Part shown: piece after piece, positions 22,672 to 34,690 of the stretch
Numbering within the stretch: position 1 is the stretch's first letter
Layout: each line of letters starts with the position of its first letter
Source of the DNA: Fusarium oxysporum f. sp. lycopersici 4287
Lineage: Eukaryota > Ascomycota > Sordariomycetes > Hypocreales > Nectriaceae
Direction of reading: 5' to 3'
Assembly: GCF_000149955.1 (NCBI RefSeq)
Contig: NC_030989.1
Location: 2,179,839 to 2,243,838 of the forward strand
DNA: 64,000 nt
Made by a program: the position numbers and the translations under genes
The notes under the pieces: model-generated
The model's input: the letters and a program-made list of their open reading frames with translations, nothing else
What the model was told of the DNA's origin: nothing
Database searches by the model: none

Positions 22672-25600
22672 ATGGCAGCCAACGGGAGCTCAATGCCCTC
22701 GGCTGGCGCTGGTGGTGAATCTCAAGTGCTCACCAAAATCCACCAGGCGCTTGAGGTCGTCCATAGCCCGTACTCGTCCAACGATGCCCGTAGGCAAGCC
22801 CAGGATTTCCTCGAGGAGGTCAAGGGATTCGACGAAGCCCCTATGCAAGGCTATAACCTCGCCTCCGACAAGGCTCAATCCCCCGTTGTTCGACACTACG
22901 CCCTCTCTCTGCTAGAGCATGCGATCCGGTACCGATGGTCAACGTACACCCTAGAACAGACGGATGCCCTGCGACAATGGGTATTAAGCCTTGGCCAAGC
23001 CATCGCGAAGGAGGATCCAGCTTATATCAGAAATAAGACCGCCCAGCTCTGGGTTGAGGTCGCCAAGAGATGCTGGGGCGCTGAATGGATGGACATGGAC
23101 TCTATGCTTTATCAACTATGGGATATTGCCGATTCCCCAGTGCATAAGGAACTCGTAATGTTTGTCCTCGAGAATCTCTCTGATGAAGTCTTCACTGGGG
23201 ACGACTCAGTTGTCGCCATGCGGGAAGGCGTGTTGAGTAAGGCTTGTGTTGAGATCTTCACTCCAACCGCGGTGTTAGTGGAGGCCTTCCCTAACCGTCA
23301 GCCTGGTCCTCCAGTGCGATATGGCGATGATGGTTGGCTAAGCCGTTTGTCCCAGTTTCTGGATTACTGTTTGAACCCAGGCACCCAAGGACAACGAGGA
23401 TGTCAAGATGTGCATACACAAGGGTCTATCTGTGTTCTTATCACTCATGCCTTGGGCAATCCCAAAGGCTATATCCTCGGCTCGCTGCGTTGAAGTTATG
23501 TGTGCTGGACTAGCTTCGTCACAAGTCACCATTCAAAAGGTAGCTTATTTCGAATAGTCAACGAATGACTTGCGCTGACCAAAACATAGGCTGCATTAGA
23601 AGGTCTCCATGCTCTGTATTGCAGAACTAACTTCAACGACGAGGAATTTCGGGATCTGGTTGGCCCCATGTTCAGAATCGGGTCAATACAACTATGCAAG
23701 CAACTTTTCGAGTGGTCTGCAGTTGACCCTGAGGACGTTGACGAAGACAAATACCAGACACTGAAGAAGCTATCAGAGGTATCTCGAATGGCGCATAGTT
23801 TCAGAGCCATACTAACTTGTTGCGCAGATGTTGTCTTGCCTCGGGGACTACTTTGACAGGAAGTTTGCAAAATTGCCTGCTGACACCGCCAAGGAAGACT
23901 TCCTGGCGCTCCTAGTACAAGTTGTGCAGCATCAGAGCCTGATGGTCTCTATTCCTGTACTTGTCACATGGACGCGGCTCCTCAGTAACCGCTTGATTGG
24001 CCCAACCGGGCTTGTTTCCGCCTTCATCCCACCCCTGCTGGAGACATGCAGTTCGAGATTGGTTCGATTCGAGAATCTCCCAGAGGATACTCAAGACGCG
24101 ACATTACTCTACCTCATGGAGGATACAGATACGGTCCCTGAACGACACGCTTTCTTGGGCAACTATCGCCGATATAGCTCTCAGATCATTGAGGCTGTTG
24201 TCCAGTTGAAGTTAGTTGACGCGATTCAACACATTCTCGGCCGCACAGAAGATCTTTTACAGCATCTATATGACGGCCAGCCTCCCTTAGACAAGCAAAA
24301 CTATTTCAAGCACTCCATGCCGGTCCTGCGCGTCGATGCTCAATTCACAGTCATTGAGGCCACACTAAAGGGGTACTCCAAATGGCGCAAGCACCGGCCC
24401 CAAGAGCATCAACAACAGGGACCAGAAATTGAAGCCAATTTGGAGTCATGGTGCAACAAGCTGCTCGAAATGAGCTTTGAGGATCCCATGATTCGGAAGC
24501 GAACCCTTCAGCTGCTTGTCTACTTCTCTACTACCGCGCTCAATAAGAACGCTACATTCATGTTGAAGGTGTTGGAACATATTTTAATGACCTGGCCAGC
24601 TCTCCAGCCAGAATACCGTGCTTTCAACGACGCTATTAAAGACCTGCAGGGTGAAAGTATGATTGAGTTGCAGCGATTGGCGTCAGAGATGCCAGATCAT
24701 CTGCTGGTAAGTTGATTTGAACTTTGGTCTTGAGGCCCGATCTAATTACTTCGCAGGGTGTGTATGACCAAATAGAGAGCAAAGTCAATGAAATGATGTC
24801 GTCTGGATCGCTTGATGAGAAGCGCTCCATTGCCTACAAAAGCTTTCTCTTCATCATTATGTCAGTATACGAATGACGATACACAGCAATAGCTCGCTAA
24901 CCACTTCACAGACACCGAGCCACCAGTGTGGATGCTCAGGCCAAGATTCAGAAGCTGCGTGAATTTATCGATCCTGTAAAGGCCCAATGGCAGACCGAGA
25001 CCGTGCGCAACTCTCTGGAGTCGTACGCTAGCTTCTGTGAGTTATTGGGACTAGACAAGGCTCAAAACTACATGGCCAACCGCCGAGCACATGAGATCGC
25101 GGATTGGGGCTCGCAGGAACTCGACGCTGAAGGACTTGCTCTTCAGAACGAGCTCGAGGAACGACTTAAGCTTCTTCCGCTTCGTTCGACCAAGAGCTTT
25201 CTGGCCTTCTCAGTCGAGAGACTCGATAAGTCGTCAGATGCTTTCAAGGCCTCGTACGCTCTCTGGCAAGACGGATTCCCAGAAATCTTGGCCGATCTGC
25301 TCAAGTTCCTGACTTATGCGCATGCGTCGCACAAACCTGACAATTGGGTCGGACTACCAGGCGAAGCATTGTCGACTGTTCACCGAATTCTAAGCGATCG
25401 GTTTTGGCAAGCCGGGATTTCCGAGGGCAGCAAAGACGATTTCTATGCTCGCGTCATGGACAAGAAGAACACGATGGAAGGTCTCGCCTCAACTATCCGG
25501 GGATCGGTTCGATTTGTTCGCGAAACTGCCTATGCTATCATTTATTGCATGAGTCGCTTGGAACGGCAGTTTTACGGGTTCGAGGGACTCTCTGCGCCTC

Positions 25601-26754
25601 TCTCCAAGGCCCTATTCTCAGACTCAGTTTGGTTGTCTACACATCAGCAGAGTAATTTGCTGAATCTGGTTAGATATCTTGTTGATGATTGCCCTGTTGA
25701 CTGCCGAGAGCATTTTCTTCCGCAGCTGCTGGCGGCATGCTTCCAACAGATGGATGCCAAGATTAACGGGGAATGGGAAAAGATGCAGCGCCAGCAGGAG
25801 GTGGCTGCAGATGGCGAGGCTGGTCTCAAGGAAGAGATGAAAGCGGAGAGTATTCTTCGACAAGTGACCTACACGGCGGTATTGATGGTGGCCGACTTCC
25901 TCGATCCCACCAAACCTAGTAAGTTCCAGGAGGTTCCGGGTTTGTCAAGAGCAAATGAACTAACAGTCTCCTTAGATGGGCCGATTCAGAATGGAGACAG
26001 CAGTTCGGGAGTTGATCAAGAGAAGGACTACCCTAGCCTTAGGAGGTTCTGTCTCACCCATCAGGAGGTTGTAGAGCCTTTGCTTGTCTTCTGCACCCAC
26101 GGTATTCGAGTGCGTGACAGCAGGTGCTGTACCATGATTCTGCGATTGTTCATATCGTTGGTTCCCGAGTTTCATCTTGTGGATGGCCAGTTACCCAAGT
26201 CTGTGCTACAAAGCCCAATGGAAGCACATCTTGCGACAGATAGGTTTCCTATTCCGCCAGCAATATCTTCGGCTATTCGGGAATATATCTCGCTCGATGT
26301 GCTAAAAGCCTGCATCACATCGTTTCATGAGCCTTACTTTGTGGAACTACAGAAGGACTTGGCCGCGCTGATTGCAACAATTGTTGTCTACTATAGCCCC
26401 ATCACGTCGTCACCTAGGGACGTACTTCTCTCACTACCCAATGTGAACATGGCGGATCTGGACCGGCTGTCGACGTACATGGCCAAGCCTGGTGCGCATA
26501 CTCGCCAGCAGCGAGCTCTGGTTTTGGATCTGCTTAAGGATCTCAAGGGTGTAAGTGTGTCCGAGATGGGTAAACTCCCCAAGAGCAGTGGATTTGGTGG
26601 TTCCAGTCGCAAGAGAACGAACCGGAGCAAGATGGCGCAGCAATTCATGAGCGACCAGCAGTCAGGACAGGATTCGACGCGATCAGGTATGAATGTGGCT
26701 CGTCGGGCTACACCAGATGCACTGGAGGGGGTCTCGAATCTATTTGAGGGTTAG
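22672..26754 (+). CDS. MSN5: Karyopherin Msn5/exportin-5-like, with apparent 1-nt frameshift
   Basis: Exons 22672-23539 (containing the frame break), 23590-23778, 23828-24706, 24757-24860, 24912-25918 and 25976-26754. Introns are 49-57 nt with good donors and CTAAC/CTGAC branch sites. With one base discounted the product is about 1,274 residues, right for exportin-5/Msn5, which exports phosphorylated proteins and structured RNA from the nucleus. The N-terminal importin-beta-like region is clear ([19 protein letters not shown]). Around 23387-23390 the frame ending [11 protein letters not shown] runs into non-family sequence and a stop at 23491-23493, while the +1 frame continues with [17 protein letters not shown], which is family-like. 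No canonical intron rescues it without deleting the conserved [13 protein letters not shown]. The last intron (57 nt) is in frame and stop-free. Confidence 0.88.
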
Positions 26755-27816
26755 AGATTCCATGAGGGAGAGACCATTGCCTCAGAGGCAGCAATACCTT
26801 TAGAAATCAACCTTATATCATGAGAGCGGATAGTACCAGAGTTAGACCCGCTAGCGAAAAAGAAAAGTGGGTGGAAGTTGCAAGTCCAGGCCAAGGGCCC
26901 TCATCGTCGAGTCTCTGGGCGGTATAATAGAGATGGGCGGTCAAGGGGGACAATAGACAGGGCCGGACTGAGGAATTGGAATGAATCATCAGGAGTATTA
27001 GAGCGAGCATGGGTTAGGCTAGGATGAGAATTGACATGTTTTACTTGAAGTTATTTGACTTGCATATTGAGGGTGACGCATAATCATGCCATGTTGCATT
27101 GGCTCCGTCTGCAACTTATGAGGCCGGCTGCATATAATGCGCAATGACATTGCATATACAGCCACAATCAGCAATAATCAGTCCATTGCGAAACATTTCT
27201 TATAGCTCAGCGATGAATCCGGAAACTGGTGAGTACTATAGAGGGCTCGGTAGTGTCAGGGCCGGCCCGGGACTTGAAAGCCAGCCCGGCACATGTTTCC
27301 CCCTTTCAAACAAGAGACCGACTTTTGTATGACGTCGGCTGTTTTCTGGAGAGATAAACTTCAATGGGGGTTCACCGGGGAAAGCATCCGATAAAGCTGC
27401 AAGGTCAATCACGCGTTAGATTGGAGAAGAGGGTGGCATCCTTGCGTATGAAGCTTGTGGGTTTATAACCGGCGGTGGCAGTGTCTTACTTGGGGGACGT
27501 ACAGGATCCGGAGATTAATGAGCTGACTTTGAAGTGGCAAAACGAGGAGGAAAAGCTGGTTTGCGTTTTCATCACTTTCACGTGCCTCTCCTCTCTTTAA
27601 ATGAAGATAGTACTGTTTTGAGGCCGTCGCCGGCGCCGGTTCATTCTCCGGAACCGGGCCGTAGCTTGCGTAGCTTAAGCCGGTGCATTCTTGGACATCA
27701 AGTTCCGGCACAAAATCAGGAACTTCCCACGATTTCTCTGGAGATTTCTGCGACTGGATTGATGCTCGTTTTTTCCATTTGGCTCTATCGTAATTGATAC
27801 CGCTGATTGAGTGAAT
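26755..27816. other. Intergenic: MSN5 3' UTR and CGG-rich promoter
   Basis: A 1.06-kb spacer before the first Zn2Cys6 gene. Its second half is unusually rich in CCGG/CGG triplets (for example 27261-27290, 27470-27475, 27505-27511, 27623-27660 and 27679-27710), the half-sites that binuclear-cluster regulators recognise. It includes CCGGCACA at 27286-27293 and 27705-27712. Confidence 0.6.
27286..27712 (+). promoter_or_regulatory. Putative regulator sites CCGGCACA (two copies)
   Basis: Identical octamers CCGGCACA at 27286-27293 and 27705-27712, the second 105 bp upstream of the Zn2Cys6 start codon. GCCGGTGC at 27679-27686 also recurs in the HAD promoter at 31521-31528. A CGG core suits a Zn2Cys6 protein; autoregulation is inferred, not shown. 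Confidence 0.4.
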
Positions 27817-30274
27817 ATGGATACAATAGAGTACCGTCCAACGTCTCCTATCCGGAAGACACAGAGAAGAACGACAAGAGCGTGAGTGTTACTTTCTGTT
27901 CTTTCGAGCCAAAGATGCGAACTGATTGGTTCTACGTAGATGCGATGATTGTCGCCGACTCAAGGAGAAATGTATCGGCTCCATGCCCTGCGACAGATGC
28001 AGATACTTTGGCAGGCCTTGTCAGTTCAGCGATAGGTTCAGAAGAAGCCGAGTTTCTCGTACGGCAGCACAAGCAATCAAAGCATCTGCGGTGGAAGTAA
28101 CGTCTGAGGATGTCTCTGTGTACTTTGAGGCGGAACGTATCCAGGCGCTAGAGCATATCGTGAGACATTACACAGGGCTCGAAGAGTTCAGCAGGGAGAA
28201 GCTTGAGAACGTCATCGCAGATCTTTCGCCTCTACGTAATGAAGAGGAAGATTTGGTAGATGTGATTGAGGTTGAGAATGATGATGTGAGTTGTGATGGG
28301 GGGGATTGCGCGAGTGTAGGTACGGCATCAACCGGTAGGTATTGTTCTGCTTCGAGCGGTGTATAGCCAGAGCTAACTTGGTGTCAGCAAACGTAGAGTT
28401 CTCTCACCACGAGTTTTCTCGTCGTGTACAGAAAAAGGTCAAAGATGAGCTGACCGACTTTGAGTTTGAGGTAGGATGTCCCGTCCCACAGGTCAAACAG
28501 TGTCTAACAACAACACGTTCAGGACTCGGGAACAGACACAGCAGTCAGCGACAAAGCAAATACTTCCCAGCTTCTATCTCGAGATGCAGCAGTGCTTGAA
28601 GCTGTGTCTTTATTCCCACCAGCTCCCTCTGCACTGATCCTCTTGCGAGTATTCTTTGAGATTGCCCAAACAAACTATTTCTATATCGACGAGGAGACAC
28701 TCCGACAACGCCTCGACCAGTTCTACTCTTGTCCTACACGCGTGGGCAGTGAAGATGCCCCTTGGGTCTCTGTCGCGTTGATGGTCTTTGCACTCGGAAC
28801 ACAATTCTCGCATCTTTGTCAGTCTTCAGTTAGGGGCTCGAATCGAGAGCTCATGAGAGATGCCCACGATATCTGTCAGATCATGGATGATACTATTGCA
28901 TCGACATTTTACCGAAAGGCCACAGACTTGATCTCTGATATTCTAGGTATGGGCTCCATCGAAAGCGTGCAGGCCTTTCTCCTTTTCGGCATATATGTCC
29001 TTCCTATTGACCCAGCTGGCTTGTCTTGTACCTATTTCGGAATTGCTATCAAGGTGGCAACACAATTCAATCTTCATCAAAAGACTATCCGAGATTTATC
29101 TCCCCGAGAAGTTGAGCTGCGGAAAAGAGTTTGGTGGACTGCTTATGCTCTCGAACGGTATGTTCAGACCCTATACGAGCCCCTTTACAATATCTAACAT
29201 AGCAAAGCCGAATTTGCATCTTACACGGACGACCTGTCTCTATTTCGAGACTAGATATTGATGCTAATCTACCAATTGATTTGGAAGAAGTGCAACCCAA
29301 GGAAAGGATCAACACTTTTCAAAATAACATGGCCATGCTCAAGCTAACTATCTTCATGGAGGATGCTCGAGATGGAATGTAAGTGATGTTAACTATTCCT
29401 GTTTGAAATTTAGTGAATAATAAGAGATAGTCTGGCTTTAAAGAGCAAAGATAAAGGACAGAAAGTCAAAGCATTTCAAAGCATTGTCCAGCTCAAGGAG
29501 AGGCTTCGCAGTTACTGGCAAAGTCTCTCCGAGGATACCTTTTGTCGAGACCTGACGCCTGGCAAACCACTATTCCGATCTAACATACACCTATTCTTAA
29601 CGTACAACCTGGTTCATATCCTGATTGGTCGATCGTTTATCCTGGACGAGCTGAATATCAACACCAAGGACACACCGACTGCAGAGTGGACGAAACTAAG
29701 AAGCGAACTAGTCAACGACTGTATCAACAGTGCTGTTACTACTATTCATCTCTGTCAGACTTTACACGATGAGAGCAGTCTTTCAAAATCATCTTACACT
29801 GAGTTCAGTTCCTGCTGCGCTGCTGTTCTCGCTTTGGTAGCAAAATGTGTCTCTGACAGGAGCAGCAGTTGCAAGGATGCCTGCAAGAAAGGGATGGAAT
29901 TACTGCGAGAAATATCAACCGGTGTCTTTTCGACAAGCGGTGAAAAACGTACAGTAGAAGGGCTAGAGATTGCATTCGACAGACTGAACCACGCAAAGAG
30001 ACGAGACAGTAGTGGGAAGCTCGACGAAGATGGATATCTCCAGTTTCGAAATTGGGTTGCCATGCAGCAGATTGTTCCTGGAGAATCTCTGCAGCTGCCT
30101 CGACAGGAAAACTCTATGCTGGACGTCTTTGGAGGGCCTTCGCTTACGTATCAATGTTCTGGCATGGCGGGAGGTTACAAGTCTGGTTGCTCTCTGCCTG
30201 CGCGTACGGAAGTGATTTCTTTGCCAGATTTGGGAGATTGGTTTGATCATGGGTTTGAGCAGCCGGTGGCTTAA
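27817..30274 (+). CDS. Zn2Cys6 transcription factor 1
   Basis: Six exons: 27817-27881, 27940-28334, 28388-28470, 28523-29157, 29208-29378 and 29431-30274, giving 730 residues. The binuclear cluster sits at the N-terminus as C23-X2-C26-X6-C33-X5-C39-X2-C42-X6-C49 (ACDDCRRLKEKC onwards), preceded by basic residues. Intron 1 falls one codon before the first Cys. An acidic linker (about residues 125-150) is followed by a fungal-specific transcription factor domain at about 230-460, including IKVATQFNLHQKTIRDLSP, RKRVWWTAYALER and RRICILHGRPVSISRLDIDA. The fourth intron uses an AAAG acceptor, chosen because it alone gives the family-like ERRICILHGRP join. The gene is convergent with the HAD gene, and both promoters share CCGGCACA. 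The target pathway is unknown. Confidence 0.9.
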
Positions 30275-30645
30275 TGATACATGACTTACGACTTACGATA
30301 TTGATTTTCATTTAGTATATACACTACAACTTTGCTACATCACATCGTTCAAGGTTCTCTCACGGCAACAAGGTCATTGCCAGGTAGAAAGACTTGGATT
30401 TGATTTAGCTTGGTTGTCGCTAGCTATCCTGGCTTCTGGCTGGACATTAGAGACTGGCTCAGTACACCAGTCTGCTACTACCTCCCTTAGAGTCACATTG
30501 ATAAGGGTCAATGACTTTTGCTAAATTACCACTTCAATATTTCTGAGTTGAACAGTGCACAGATCAAGTACAAGAAAAGGTTAAGAGGTTAATAATTTTT
30601 CACAAATGATCTGTATTACATGGTTTATATCAAGTTTAGACTCAT
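30275..30645. other. Convergent 3' region, TF1 / HAD gene
   Basis: A 371-bp spacer holding both 3' UTRs. It is A/T-rich and no gene is seen. Confidence 0.55.
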
Positions 30646-31368
30646 TTACTTGCTAGCAATTTCCTTCTCCAACGCATCAGCCATATCCCCAAGCGTGGCA
30701 AACTTCCAATCATATACAGGATCCTCTGTGTTACCCATACTAGCTCCATGTCTCTCAATCCAGCTTGATTTGATGCCCATCTGCTTCGCGGGCTGATGAT
30801 CATGAAACTGGCTCTGCGCAGTCTGCAGCACCTTTTCCTTGGGAATACCAAACTTAGCCTCCACTTCCCGCAACATATACTTAAAGTTGTTCAGGTTAGG
30901 TTTGTAACTTCCAACGTCTTGTGCAGTGATAATCAGGTCGAAGGGAATGGCCTGAAGAGGACCTGCATTGCTGCCGGAGAAGGACTCGCGGTCGACATTA
31001 GACAGAACAACGAGCTTGTAATGTTTGCCGAGACGACGAAGAGCATCAACAGTATCAGGGAATGCAGGCCATGATCCAATTGAGTCGCCAAAGGCCTTGT
31101 TTTGTTCAGATGTGGGCTTAGAGAAGCCGAGACGCTCTGCAACATGAGGGTGGATGGTAGTTAGAAGCTCAGAATACTTCATGTCAGGAGTCTTTTTCTG
31201 TTGAGCAACCTCAGCCTCATGGTAGGTCTTCAAGAGATCTTCTCGAGAGATTTCGGCATTGTTGGACTGGAGAAGGGGCTTGAGACCATTCAGAACGCCA
31301 GTCTCCCAGTCAATGAGAGTGCCGTAGACGTCGAAGGAGAGGAGACCAAAGTCTGAGATCTTGCTCAT
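30646..31368 (-). CDS. HAD-superfamily hydrolase, 2-haloacid dehalogenase type II-like
   Basis: An intronless 240-residue protein. HAD motif I is FD13VYGT17LID, with Tyr two residues after the nucleophile, as in type II haloacid dehalogenases. Motif II is LS123N124V, motif III is SYK156P, and motif IV is FHD190H. In characterised bacterial L-2-haloacid dehalogenases the last region reads SSNxxD; here it is QFHDHQPAK, as in a common fungal subgroup whose substrates are mostly undefined. Dehalogenation is therefore possible but not established; a phosphatase-like reaction is also open. The gene is single-copy here, convergent with TF1, with TATAAATA about 92 bp upstream of the start and a CGG-rich block just beyond it. 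The C-terminus AASK-like tail (EIASK) is not a recognisable targeting signal. Confidence 0.88.
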   Translation of the reverse strand: MSKISDFGLLSFDVYGTLIDWETGVLNGLKPLLQSNNAEISREDLLKTYHEAEVAQQKKTPDMKYSELLTTIHPHVAERLGFSKPTSEQNKAFGDSIGSWPAFPDTVDALRRLGKHYKLVVLSNVDRESFSGSNAGPLQAIPFDLIITAQDVGSYKPNLNNFKYMLREVEAKFGIPKEKVLQTAQSQFHDHQPAKQMGIKSSWIERHGASMGNTEDPVYDWKFATLGDMADALEKEIASK

Positions 31369-31458
31369 TTTGAAGGTGAAGGGGTTTTCTTGATGATGAT
31401 GGTGATGATGACTGAATGATGCTTGTCTATCGTCTTCAAACGACAGTATTTTACTGGT

Positions 31459-31466
31459 TATTTATA
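31459..31466 (-). promoter_or_regulatory. TATA box of HAD gene
   Basis: TATAAATA on the minus strand, about 92 bp upstream of the HAD start codon. It lies between that start and the CGG-rich block, a normal core-promoter arrangement. Confidence 0.5.
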
Positions 31467-31518
31467 GGGAGAGTACGCCCTGTAGTTGACTTGGACATTG
31501 ATGAGATAATACACTCGT

Positions 31519-31591
31519 TTGCCGGTGCCGGTCTAGGGTGACCGAATTGGGATGCCGGTCGGCACACCGAAAGTGGGGAAGGATGTGCCGG
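31519..31591 (-). promoter_or_regulatory. Putative regulator sites, CGG block in HAD promoter
   Basis: On the plus strand the block reads GCCGGTGCCGG (from 31521), TGCCGG (from 31553), CGGCACA at 31560-31566 and TGTGCCGG at 31584-31591. The last is the exact reverse complement of CCGGCACA found twice before TF1. The block sits 50-130 bp upstream of the TATA box, a usual distance for an activator. Confidence 0.45.
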
Positions 31592-34306
31592 TGAAGCCCG
31601 GACTGCTTGACGGGAATATCCATTTATTCCGGTATTGTCTTGTACATAAACCATTAAAGTTGATCTGGATAGATTGAAGCTCTTGGGAGTAGCCCCTCAC
31701 CTGAACTCTTTACTTATGGTTAAGAAGATGTTGACGAGTTACACAAGAAACGCTTGCCGAGATGTAATGGCTGGAGTGCATCCAGTATATACGGTACAGG
31801 ACCCTAACAATATGCGCATAATACACTGGTAATGACCTATCGTTATATTCTAAGAGTAAACGAACAGTGGCACTTCTTTGAGCATCACAGGCTTCTGCCT
31901 CTCAAGCAGTACGAGGAACATGGTTTATGAGGCCTTCAGAGATGGGACAATTCAGAGCTCGCGCAAATATGAAGCCCGAAGCGCGAAATACGAGATTGTT
32001 CCAAATGAGATGGGAGGCGTGTTTTGTGAAACTTTGACAAGAAGTTGTCGGTGGAAAACTCAGGCTTCGAGACTTTAGGGCTGAAACGGCAGAAAATCCA
32101 GCGATCCGGAATGCGCATTGAGGCCATCCAAAAGAGATGAGCATCGACCAAATGCAGACGCCTGTTTATGTCTAAGGCCGAGGCACGAAGCCTCATTATT
32201 ACCGCATGGCCCACCCATCGCAAATGTGAAGGAATGGAGGCTGAATGTGTTGGTTTGAGGTTGATGCAGCCTTACAAGGGAGACCTTGGTAACAGAGATG
32301 CCTCGGCTTCTCGCTGCAGAAAACATGTTTTGAGGTGGCTCATCAACTCAGCCAAGTCTAATAACAGCTCTATTATGTCTCAGCTTGAGAAGATGGATCA
32401 CGAAGGGCTGGATATGTGAAACCTGTAACGGCGATGAGGCACTGATGGCCGAGACATTCCACATGGGCTAACGTTAGCCGCTATTACCAGAAGCGGCAAC
32501 GAGCCTATCGTTCGATTTGTGGCACTCGAAGCATTGTTATGTTATGTCCGTTTTCTGGAGCTCTCAAGAGTCAGAACTGTCTGTGTGCCAGCCTTACCAA
32601 CTGTGAAAGTATTTACTTTTGCGTGGCGTTCTGTACACCAGGGAGATCGATCACTATCTCATCGATGCCACAGATAACCAGGATGTTCCTTGGTATTGAT
32701 GGTACTGAAACGCTTATATATATGTCACAGTTGTATAGGGACCCTAGAGATCATCAAGATTCAAGCGAGGATATCCCACATTGACATTGACAAAAACCCC
32801 AAGATCATCAGGATCATCCGATGCGACTGTGCCGCCCGCTTAACAATGACAGGATTGACAGCACGTCAAGCATCCCTGACTACGGGCATCAATGGAAAGG
32901 TCCCGTGATCAGGACGTCGGTCGAGTTTAGGTACGCATATCGTCAAGGGTATTCGAATAATCCATCGAATAGCGCGACTGTCACAAATGCCGACCCTCGT
33001 CGGTCTTGTCTCATTGGATGATGTACTATATCTGACCGTTCTATAGACGATCAGATTGTATCTGCATGATGATCCTGGCAATGGATGTTGGGCCTTGATT
33101 CTTAGTTCATGTTGGTTAGGTTCTTCCCCTCCCAGGCGGCGGGCAGTTTGTAAGGTCAGGTCACTAGCGGTGACAGGAAGGCATCTTTATGCCCGCTATT
33201 TCCACTATGTTCTGCATTGTGCTCATCACTATCATTGGGTCTTTTTGCCGGGCTGTTGATTAACTGCCCTCCTCAACTGTAGTGAGTATATTAACCATGA
33301 ACCTCGGCTCAACATCTTTGACTATAATCTTGGACGTCAGTTAATACACACACTTCATATTAAAAGTGTAACAAATTCTGAACCAATTGAGTATGCGTCA
33401 ATGCTACAATGACATGCCGAGGTTCATCTTTCTTGATCTCTTCCCGTCAGGTCTGTCTATGGAATCTCACCCACCCACCAATTCAGGCTACAGGGTTCTT
33501 AAGCTTTCCCTGTAATAAGCCCCGCTCAAGCCTCCAACTTAAGCCCACACGGAAAGATAGAGCACCTCACATCAGTGGAAGTGGGTTCGTGGTCTCAGTC
33601 CCCGCCATAACTCAATTGGCCATGGCCCTTTAGACTCATTAGCAGAGGCCACTAAGTTACAGTGCCTAGGGAAAGTGAAGTGCACATCAGGGACGGCATC
33701 CCGTCTTCCCGCTCTATTCTAAAACGTTTGGCTCCAGAACTCCGCGACTCACCTCTCTCCTCAACTTTGACTTTGATCGACAAGACATTCAATCAATTGG
33801 GCTTATTTGACCAGACCTGGCAATTCGGTTTACACGCTTATAACGGCAAATACCGATATTGTTTGCTACCTACTGACAGTTCAAGCGGGGCCTTGACGAT
33901 CCATCCTCGTGCATCGCGTCGTCGCATTGCATTGCCTTGCCTTGCATTGCATCCAGCCAATTTGTCAGGATCCTTTTTCTTGCCATGCTTTCTCTCCTCC
34001 AACGGCGTCGCTAAAAAAGCAATTCTTCCGCCCTCTGGCCGCATCTACTGTACTGTACTATCGTCATCTGTCACTTATCACCTCATTTGTCACTCACTCG
34101 CATTGACAACCTGAGCCAAGCTTGCAAACTCGGATTGTCTCATCACTTGTCATCACGTTGACCCCCTTGTCCTCCCCTCCATCTCGTCGTCGACGTTCCA
34201 CCGCCAACCTGCTGTCGTCTGTTTAGCCCCCCGCTGTGTAAGGCGAAGCAAACATATCCATCGTCCTCACTCGTCTCGGATACGACTTCTCGGACACCTT
34301 TGCCTC

Positions 34307-34321
34307 TTTTTTTTTTTTTTT
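34307..34321. repeat. Poly-T tract (15 T)
   Basis: A T15 run followed by CTTT repeats, in the pyrimidine-rich leader region of TF2. Confidence 0.85.
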
Positions 34322-34690
34322 CTTTCTTTCTTTGCCTGGATCCTCTTGTTGCTTTTTCTTGCCCGTCCGCCATCATCGTCCCCTGTCATACCCTGGCATA
34401 TACACGTACATACCAAGACGAACTCTTTAACACCAGAACCACCGACAGCTCGGAATCTTTGCCACCAGCTAGTCAGTGTTTGCATTAAATTGATCCTTCA
34501 TCTCTGAGAGCTGCAGTCTTACTCTCTCTTGGTTGTTTGGTTGTCTCAAACTTCCTAGGTGTTGACCATCTCGAAGCAGAGCATCACCATCTACTAGAAT
34601 TTCATCCACTCTTCCAAAAGACTGAACTGTTCATATTGGATCTGTCACATTAAGTAACCAGCTACGGCCCTCGCTCTGTTTCATCTCCAT

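Noticed and set aside
23314..23389. An intron explaining the MSN5 frame change
   Set aside because: The only in-phase GT donor would delete the conserved [16 protein letters not shown] region; other donors give the wrong phase.
33662..34114. 150-codon plus-strand frame upstream of TF2
   Set aside because: Lies in the C/T-rich leader with GCATT-type repeats; the translation is repeat-driven and unlike any protein family.
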